Positions 56,422 through 64,000 of a DNA stretch of 64,000 bases are shown here, piece by piece. Position numbers and translations under genes: made by a program. How positions within the stretch are numbered: position 1 is the stretch's first letter; each line of letters begins with the position of its first letter. Origin of the DNA: Amoebophrya sp. A120 (taxonomy: Eukaryota > Sar > Dinophyceae > Syndiniales > Amoebophryaceae); the NCBI GenBank assembly GCA_905178155.1, contig CAJINV010000005.1:6435207-6499206 (forward strand), in the 5' to 3' direction. Below the pieces are notes generated by a model. The model did not search any database. It saw nothing but the letters and a program-made list of their open reading frames with translations, and was not told where the DNA came from.

Positions 56422-57742
56422 TTGTTCAGCAGAAAAGACCACAAATTTCTACATTTTCACTGTCGAAAAGTACGTACACACACGCTCTGTGCAACAACAA
56501 GATTTGCGGTCGGATGACAAACCTGTGTTGCACAGAGCCAGGCGGTTTTAGTCGTACAAAATGAGGACCTGTTGTGCTTTTGCAGTTGTAGTTCGTGATC
56601 TTTGTTTTTTTTTCAACTATCTTTGGGAAAACTTCTCACACAATAATACGACTTTGGGTAAAAAGTACAGCGATGTTATGGGTAGCCGAACTTTGTCACG
56701 GGGTAGATACTTTTGAGGGTATTATGGCTTTTCAGTAGAAGGTTCTGAATTCACTGCAAAAAAGTGAAGTCGTGAGAACGAATTGAAGTAAGGACCACAA
56801 GGCCGGGGCACAACAGGAGCTGAAGCCGGTGTCACCCGAAGCTTTTTTACCAGGACAGAATGGTGTCTCCGATAATTTTCTCCGTGCTTTGATATCTCAG
56901 ATCCTTTTTTGGGGAACGAACAATTTTTTCTTCTGTTTTTATAATCAAACACTGCGCAGAGGCTATCCATTCCAGCGCCGGTGGACACGCGCCTCCTCTT
57001 GGCAGAAGCTCATATTGTCCTCAATGGATTAAGGAGTTGCGCACTAGGGACTGAAAATACCGAATTGGTACTGCCAAAAGTGGCAGTACTATACTTACTA
57101 TCTGTATTGTGCTTATTGCTTATTGTCAAAATCTGAAAAAATTCGTGAAAATCTGCAACTGGAAAAGCTGTCCAGATGAAAAGTGCTCACCGATATTAAG
57201 AAAGACAATTGCTAGACGTGGTCGAGCCTAGCCACTACAGTAGTGGTGGAGGAACACAATTACTCACTTCCACCGAAAAAGCCCAGCGTTCAAACTGTTT
57301 CCGTCGTGTCGTGCATCCGCAAGTTATATTTCCGCTTCAGCCCTACAGCCGAAATCGCACTTAGTGTACAGATATGAATTTTTCAACATCGTCCCTCGCG
57401 GCATCAAAGGGATTGTTGTCACAGTAAAGGTTTTTACAGCAAAAAGCGTTTTTCACGGGCCCGAATCCTAATGTTCTTCTTATCTTACATTCCTAGAGTG
57501 CTCAAATCTGCATCTTTATTGCAATGTCAATCCTACAAATGGTCTTATTTTCTGGGAAACTTATTTGCCGAACCTAATTTTGACGTCGAAGTTCCGGTGT
57601 TCTGTAGTTAAGAACCTGATGTAAAAATCTAGCTGCTAATTTTGACAAAGCAAAGCTGATATCATGGTTTGCATCATTTTCGCACACAGCTGCACGGCCG
57701 GACACGACACGAAGTCCGCTTAAAAATATTCTCCTTCCTTTA
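56422..57742. other. Intergenic gap G12/G13
   Basis: About 1.3 kb, AT-rich in places (57060-57180, 57480-57680), with nothing recognised. Confidence 0.55.
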
Positions 57743-60700
57743 CTAACTCCTCTTTCCCTGTGGCGACTGCACGGCGAAGAGCCCGCTGCTCTTACTCGTC
57801 CCGTTTCCGCTCGTACTCGCCAAAGCAGAACCTCCGCCAGCTTGCTGCTCTTTCAGCAACAGATTCTTGTTTTTCTTGCGGGTTTTCCGCTCGCGGCTGG
57901 GGAGCGGTATCACAAAGTCAGAAAGTGGTGTCTGGCTGTCTTGTATTATATACTGCATGACAACTTTCCTCAGCATGAGAAATGGAATTTGCAATGCCGA
58001 TTTACCTCGAGAAAGAAATTTGTAGTGCATGACTCCGATTACACCCTTTTTTCTCTTGATACGCTCCACGAAGTCTTGGTCCATATTCGACTGCAGGAAA
58101 TCCATCATCTGATGTAGTTTTGATGTTTTTTTCACATTCGCATTCATTTCCGCATGACAGAGTGCGGTGAGTATGCCTCCCACGCATGACAAAATCCCAC
58201 AAAACGCGACAACTTCGTCTTCGTCATTGCTCATGAACGATGCGCATGACAAACAGCATCGCGCGCAATAGTTTTGAGCCATTTCGGGCCGCCGACCGGT
58301 GAGCAGACAGGAGTCGGTGGCCTGGCTCTGCTGCGGGCGCACGGGCGAACCGCGTACCAACGGCAGCAGACCAAGGCTGCCAAGCCTGCGCTGCACCTGA
58401 CTTCTCAAGGCAACGCCCGGTCTACTATACGAAAACATCGACCGCCCTAGGTCGCCAGAATAGGGGTCGCTAAAAACACAAATTCGGGCAAATCCCAGAA
58501 GCAACAACTTCTGTACTACCCAAGGTCGACATGCATGAGCCTTTGACTACCTAAGTAACCCGTAGGCGAAATAGTTTTTAGCCGTTTCGGGCCCCCGGCC
58601 GGCCAGGAGGGATGGGAGTCGCCGTGGAACAGCGCCTTCACATTCATTCCCGCATGACAAAGTGCCGTGAGTATGCCTCTCACGCATGACAAAATCCCCG
58701 TCTTCGTCATTGCTCATGCACGATGCGCATGACAAACAAAACCCACGCCAATAGTTTTTAGCCGTTTCGGGCCCCCGGCCGGCCAGGAGGGATGGGAGTC
58801 GCCATGGAACAGCGCCTGCGACGCGAGCACTGCTTGCGCCCCGGCCTAAGATAAAGATCAGCGCGAATCCCGGGTAGCCAGAATAGGGCTCGCTAAACAC
58901 TGCATTCGGGGAAAAATGTTGGAACCATGTCCGACCACAACACAACTTTGTCATGCAACTACACACTGAAAAAACATGTTATTTTCATCATGACTAGCCA
59001 AAAATGAAAAATCCTGATTTTAATACGTCTTGCTCGTTTCGGATGTGCGATTGGGGCTGCTGCGCCGCTACGGCAGGTGTCCTCATTGTTGGATTCTGCA
59101 TTATATTCTGTTCCGCCAGACCTCCGCCTTGGACGGCTGCGAACCTGTTCTCCGTGGCCCTCGAAGTAGTTCCAGTAGTTGCACTATCTCCTGCAGGTCG
59201 TGGTGGTCCACCTCCACGCTGCGCGGCAAATTGTTCTTCGGTATTGCTGCTATTATCGCCATAATTTGCATTCCCATCTTCAAACGAAGACGACAGCGTC
59301 GCCGGATCCTGATCGGTCTCCACCCCGACCAGATCTCCCTCCATTTCTCCGAAGGTAGTGTTACTGTGACCACCGGGAAACAGCTCGATAAATCCGTTGT
59401 CGTTCATAACCGCTGGGTATGACAGTGCACTACAACTCCCCCTCGCCCTCATTTGTAATGCAAGATCCGAAATCCAGTTGCTGCCTTGTAGCACTCTTTG
59501 CATGACAAATTCTGGAAGCCCAAACAGTATTACAGTCGGAGCGTGATTTTGTCATGCTCAGTCTGCACGTATCTTGGTGTTTGTATTGCTGTTCATGACA
59601 AACAAATGAGGGGAGGGGGAGTTGTGCAATCTCGTACTGGGAACACATTACTCTCCCCGGTGAAGTTGTCCTCCTCCCCCGGTCCGACTCCGATCACTTC
59701 CGACTCCAATAAATTCGCGCTTGCATTAATCGCCTCGTGCCGTTCGTCCTGCGACCGAACCGAGATCGCTGTGCCGGCCCGGCTGGTGGAGAAGGGAATG
59801 TTGGAAAACAATCCGTTGTAACTCCCATTCACATAATTCGAGTTTGTCCAATTGGAATACTGTGTGGACGAAGGGCTGTTGCTCGACGTCCACATCCGGG
59901 CCTGTTTCCGTTATCCTGGGTAAAAACGTACCCACGACACCGTAGCTGTCATGCAAATCTGCATGCTCAGAATGTTTCTCATGCGGAGCCGCATGAGGAG
60001 CGTTTTCTAGTCGTTTTTCGGAATTTGTTATGCTTCGGCCAGGATCAATAAGCTAGGGCTGTGACGCTGCTGAACTAGCTTAACAGGACTACACCACGAA
60101 GCCAAACTTGTCATGCGCAACAGCCAAAGCTTGCTGATTTGTCTTGCAGATTTCCCAACCTGACTATGGTTGCAGTGGGGACGTTTTTACATATGATATC
60201 CGTTTCCAAATGTTCTGCTCCGACTCCGACATCAAGTCTGGGTTCACCTGCTTCACCGGACTCTGCCGCTCTTGTAGCTGTATCGCGGAAATCTGCACCA
60301 GGGATTTCTTCTTTTTCTTTTTCGGCGACTGGTTGTGCTGTTCCTGCAGTTGTATGAATTGCAAAAGTATCGCAGTAGTAGTAAAATTGCATTACAAATT
60401 TTACCTCAGCATGATGACAAATGGAATTTGTCATGCTGTTTTACCTTGGGATGGAGATTTGTAATGCATATATTGCAATTATTACAAGTACGATACTTTT
60501 GGTGCACTGGATAAGTTGCAGCTTCTGCAGCGCGTTCAACGCCTGTTGCTCCGTGATCGGGACGCTGTTCGGGTCGTTGTACGCGTGGCTCGAATTCGTG
60601 TTTGTCGTTCTCGGCGAGTACCGATGATCCCTGGTGTTTTGATTTTGTTCCTGCTGTCTCTGCAACGTCGTTATCCCCGCCTGTTGCACGATCGGCGGGA

Positions 60701-63700
60701 GCTTGTTTTGCTGCTGCTGCAACTGCTGCATCACCCGCATGTTCGGCGACCGAGATCGGCTGTTTTCTGATCTTCGGTTCATCGCGACGGAATGCTCAAG
60801 AGCCAGCTCGATGGTCTGCTTGTGCACCTGAAAAGCGAGGGTGTTATTCGGTGTGGACAGGTTTCTTCGGTCTCCTGGATTTGTTTCAAATCCATTCTCC
60901 GCGATAGAACCACCACCCGCACCCGTGTTCGAGGACCGGGAGTTCAATTTGTTCCGTCTTGGGCTGTTACTATTTCCTGTTCCTCGCGTTGGCGACGGAG
61001 AATTTAGCATCTGTTGACCCGCCAACACCTGCGCTCGCGTGCTCCGGAGCTTCTGGTCGCGGAGCGTCGTGTTGAGCGGGGACTTTGTCATCAGATTCGG
61101 ATTTGTCCCCGGTCTCGACTGGAACAAAGGTGAGTTGCTCCGCGTTCTGTCGAAAGCTAGGAGTTGTTCTCCTGTGTTCGTCCGGCTTCTACCTCCACCG
61201 GGTGCTAGCATGAAAAAATCCGTCCCGTCGGTAGCCGAGTTGATGTTCAAGGTTCTTTCAAAATTCTTATCCACCACCGTTTTCGCCGGAGCGGTCCCTG
61301 TCCGTCTACCCCCAGTGATTGGACCTTGTTGGTTCAAGCTTGTAGCCCCGGCTTGCATCCCGCCATTCGCCGTGCTGATACCACGAAAGGAGCTCCGCCC
61401 GAGAGCCCTCCGGGCCGCTGGGCTGGCTAACCTCTGCGCCGCTGTTCCCGCGTTCGCGAAAATTTGCGTTTTTGTCGTCCGTGCGGAATCCAAGAATTGT
61501 GTGCTGTGAGTGGAATTCTGCGTGCTCGCATGGTGCATCTGGTTCGCACTGTTGTTATATTCCCGGGAGTAATACGGTCCTTCCTGTGAATTCTCGCCAA
61601 ACACGTGGCTGTCGTGCAAATCCATGCTGTCTTGCACAGAGCTGTTCGTAAAATGGTCCTCCTGCGAAGCCGTTGAAGCCTGGTGCTTTTTCGGACTCCG
61701 ACTGCTGCCATGCTCCCGAGTCATACCGGCTTTTGGCGAGATCACCACCCCAGTCGGACTGTGCACGGAAATTTTCCGACCCTTCATGGGGTTTTGCTGC
61801 GCAAGAACATTCGCAGCCGGAAGCACACCCGAAGTGGAATTCGTCGGGAACTCAAACACGGATAGCAACGAGCCGTTTTTGTCGTTCAAATGGATCGAAG
61901 AGTGCGTCTTGTCCAACGACCCCGCAGGCGCGCCGCCATGCTGACTCCCCATGTAGACGCTGGTCACGATGGAGGAAACCAAGTTGTCCATATCGTTGTT
62001 TTCCGCTTGGTTATTTTCCGATAACTTTTTCCACTTCGAGCCCTCTAAAGCTTTGACTACATCCACCTGCGTCGTGGCGAACTTCGCTGACTCGTCGTGT
62101 TCCCGCAGCATAGACATGTTGTTCACCTTTCCGGCCGCCAGGGTGGTGCTCTGCTCGTCGGGCAGGATAATCATCGAAGAGTTCCCGCCGGTGGAGAGTT
62201 GCTCCTTGGAAAGCACAGCTTGAGTTGTAGAATTGGCTGGAACAGTAGGGAACTGGTGTGAACCAAGACCTTCACCTTCTGCCTTTTCTTTACTTGTAGA
62301 AGTCGTCCTTGTATTTTTCGTCGCGGCTTTGTTCTTCAATTTCTCAGCCAAATCTTTCTGCAAGGACTCCGCGGGGTCGACCTCTCTAACCGGTTTCACC
62401 TTCTTCGACCCAAGAACTTTCTGCTTGTTTTTCGGCGACACCGACTCCTGTTTTGCAACCGCTTTTGCGTAACTCGTCATATCTTTCGCAGGTAGAACTT
62501 CCACCTTCGCCTTTCTCGCTTGCAAGCCCGGGATGTCGATTACTAGAGATTCTTCGTGGTTTTTCCGCCGATTCCAGGTGTAGGATGCCTTCAGTAACGG
62601 TTGCCCCCGACCAGCTGTGTGAGTGTTGTTGCTGTAGTTGTCCCCGCTTTTCTTTTTTTTCGACGTCCCGCGATTAATACCTTTCGTGTTGAAATTATTC
62701 ACGTTCTGCTTGGAACTACCGTAACCAGAGGAGGTTGCGTAATTCGCATCCACAAAGTCTTTCCCCTCGTCCTCATCTAACCACAAGGATTTTTCATGCT
62801 CGTCAAACCAGGGCGTTTTCTGGTTCAAGGCCTGCAAATTATCTCCCCGCCGGTAGGTCGCATCGGGCAAGCTAGTCGGTAAACCGGTGGAATACGGGTT
62901 GTGCAGTAGTCTCCGCTGCACAATCTTGCTCATGGGGGAGAGGTGGACCGGGTACGGTTTTCCGGTGCTCGGATTCACCTGCTGGTTGATCAAACTGGTT
63001 GTTTGGAGATGTTGCAACTGTTGTTGCTGCTGCTGTTGCTGCAACTGCGCATTGTAAAGTTGCTGTGCGAAGGGGGAGGGATTTCCAGTGCCGTTTCCTG
63101 GGAGAAGAGGATCGCCTGGAGCAGGCCCAGCACCCGGAACTATTGCACCTCTTCCCGCTTGGTCTTGCAATTGCGCATGAGAAAGAGCTTGTGGTCCATC
63201 CTGCTCCTTACTGGTCGTTCCCGCAGCGCCAGCAACTGGACTTTGCTCCAACCACTTGTCCAATTTGTTCTTTTGCAAAACCGTGGAGTTTTTCTTCATC
63301 TTCAGATACTGTTCGAATTTTGCGTCCTCCGAATCTGCTTCCGCGACCTGATCATTGTTCCCGTCGTCAAAAATCTCCCGTCGCGTCGCATCGACAGCGG
63401 CGCGGGTGAATTTTTTCGCACCGGCTAGGTAGTGCGGAACCGGAGCAGAAGCTATGGCTGGAGTCTGCTGAAGTGAAGATCCTGGGGCACCAGCAGCTCC
63501 CGGGGCCATAGAGTGGTTGAAAAAGTTACTCCCCGTCGTGTTGGCACTTTGCAGAGCGCGGAGCTCCGCTTCTTCCTGCGCGGTCAAATCCTGTTTCAGC
63601 AACTGCTGCGTCACTGGACTCGTCAACTGCTGCGGCACTGGTTCGTACACAGCGATGTTTGCAGGATTTTCGTTGAAATCCACGGGTGAGTTTTGTCCCT

Positions 63701-64000
63701 CCTGCGCAGAAGAGTTATCCACCCCAACTCCCGAGTAGGAATTGTCATCTGCGGATGTTCCACCACCTGGGTTGATGTTTACCCCGTGGCACACTTCGTC
63801 TTCCAGAATCTGCCGCCCGGACTTGTCATGGAATCGGATGCTGTTCGGCGGTGTGATCCCGTCGCTTAACTTCTTTGTAGCATTATGTCCTTTCGCACCA
63901 CCACCAGGAACGATATTTTTCAACGATAAATTGCCAGTTCCGGCGCTAGACCCAGTGGTTCCTGCAGTTGACTCTCTGGTATTTGGTTTGGTGGAAACGG
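57743..64000 (-). CDS. G13: Gln/Asn/Ser-rich protein, partial at right edge
   Basis: Exons 60514..64000 (open at the edge), 60199..60347, 59637..59906, 59026..59412, 58062..58110 and 57743..57902; about 1,500 residues in the window. Junctions LQLQ|EQHNQ, WKR|KQARM and FPA|VMNDN are firm. The last two (QDE|MMDFL and VER|PSRER) rest on degenerate elements; if they are wrong the protein ends at 58994 (GFFIFG). A poly-Gln run lies near 63010-63050 and basic clusters occur (SPKKKKKKSL). Most of the rest is disordered-type sequence; no catalytic domain recognised. Its start lies beyond the window. Confidence 0.72.
57908..58061. mobile_element. Degenerate introner, family C interior, in G13
   Basis: The interior (CTCAGCATGAGAAATGGAAT through AAGAAATTTGTAGTGCATGA) matches the family C copy at 55309, but the ends are degraded (TATCACAAAGTCAGAAAGTG, TATCAAGAGAAAAAAGGGTG) and the flanks AGCGG and CGCTC barely match. 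Excision keeps frame as VER|PSRERK. Confidence 0.55.
58116..59025. mobile_element. Composite GC-rich insertion in G13
   Basis: About 910 bp between QDE and MMDFLQ codons. Weakly similar ends (AGTTTTGATGTTTTTTTCA and TATTAAAATCAGGATTTTTC). The interior has two or three copies of blocks such as GCCGTTTCGGGCCCCCGGCC, CGCATGACAAAATCCC and CCAGAATAGGG. It looks like an introner expanded by duplication or nested insertions. Confidence 0.5.
58134..58920. repeat. Duplicated blocks inside the G13 insertion
   Basis: A block with CGCATGACAAAATCCC lies at about 58134-58270 and 58638-58755. A 66-base block with GTTTCGGGCCCCCGGCCGG lies at 58571 and 58751, nearly identical, with a diverged third copy at 58271. 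A block with CCAGAATAGGG lies at 58452 and 58878. Confidence 0.85.
59418..59636. mobile_element. Introner B in G13
   Basis: Ends TATGACAGTGCACTACAAC and TACGAGATTGCACAACTCC; exact CTGGG flanks. Frame restored as FPA|VMNDN. Confidence 0.92.
59912..60198. mobile_element. Introner E in G13
   Basis: Ends TATCCTGGGTAAAAACGTAC and TATCATATGTAAAAACGTCC; exact TCCGT flanks. Frame restored as WKR|KQARM. Confidence 0.92.
60353..60513. mobile_element. Introner C in G13
   Basis: Ends TATGAATTGCAAAAGTATCG and TATCCAGTGCACCAAAAG; exact AGTTG flanks. Frame restored as LQLQ|EQHNQ. Confidence 0.92.
63005..63050. repeat. Gln-codon repeat tract in G13
   Basis: Runs of TTGCTG / CTGTTG on the plus strand encode a poly-Gln stretch on the minus strand. 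Confidence 0.9.

Overview
This is nuclear DNA of a eukaryote. It has no bacterial operon structure. It carries long, low-complexity proteins rich in Ser, Thr, Gln and Asn, a spliceosomal G-patch/KOW protein and a TFIIS-like elongation factor. All 13 genes I can support lie on the minus strand, as in the one-directional gene arrays of dinoflagellates. The coding sequences are riddled with short inverted-repeat insertions that must be spliced out. The best match in known biology is the introner-rich, non-canonically spliced genome type described for dinoflagellates, especially syndinian parasites such as Amoebophrya. That assignment is inference from architecture only.

Layout, low to high coordinate, all minus strand: G1 membrane/coiled-coil protein (2-3044, runs off the left edge); G2 GPKOW/Spp2-type splicing factor (3649-5103); G3 unknown (6019-7579); G4 Cys-containing unknown (9100-10665); G5 one-helix membrane protein (11113-11946); G6 multi-pass membrane protein (12664-14421); G7 TFIIS-like factor (15322-16499); G8 2,656-residue coiled-coil/C2 protein (17795-27407); G9 long coiled-coil protein (28236-33390); G10 278-residue unknown (33504-37127); G11 280-residue membrane protein in 13 exons (38670-43438); G12 very large membrane plus APP1/DUF2183 phosphatase-like protein (45064-56421); G13 Gln/Asn-rich protein running off the right edge (57743-64000). 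Intergenic gaps are about 0.1 to 1.6 kb and hold little I can name.

The main system here is the introners. I find 55 elements covering about 16 kb, a quarter of the window. They fall into at least 11 terminal-repeat families (called A to K here). Each starts TAT and ends ATA (or a close variant), and nearly all are flanked by a 5-bp direct repeat: 34 of 55 exact, most others with one mismatch. Removing each element plus one copy of the 5-bp repeat restores an open frame in every gene tested. Summed exon lengths are divisible by 3 in every complete model, including a 13-exon gene with exons of 7 and 11 nt. In G7 it rebuilds the first Cys of a zinc ribbon. No splice register gives GT-AG in the introners where I checked this. 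Only three or four ordinary GT-AG introns are proposed (three in G12, one tentative in G9). Fifty-four of 55 elements interrupt coding sequence, none in the roughly 12 kb of intergenic DNA except one beside a duplicated gene end.

The exon models below were built by hand from the element boundaries and reading frames. RNA-seq would confirm or refute them directly. No transposase, tRNA, rRNA or CRISPR array was seen.
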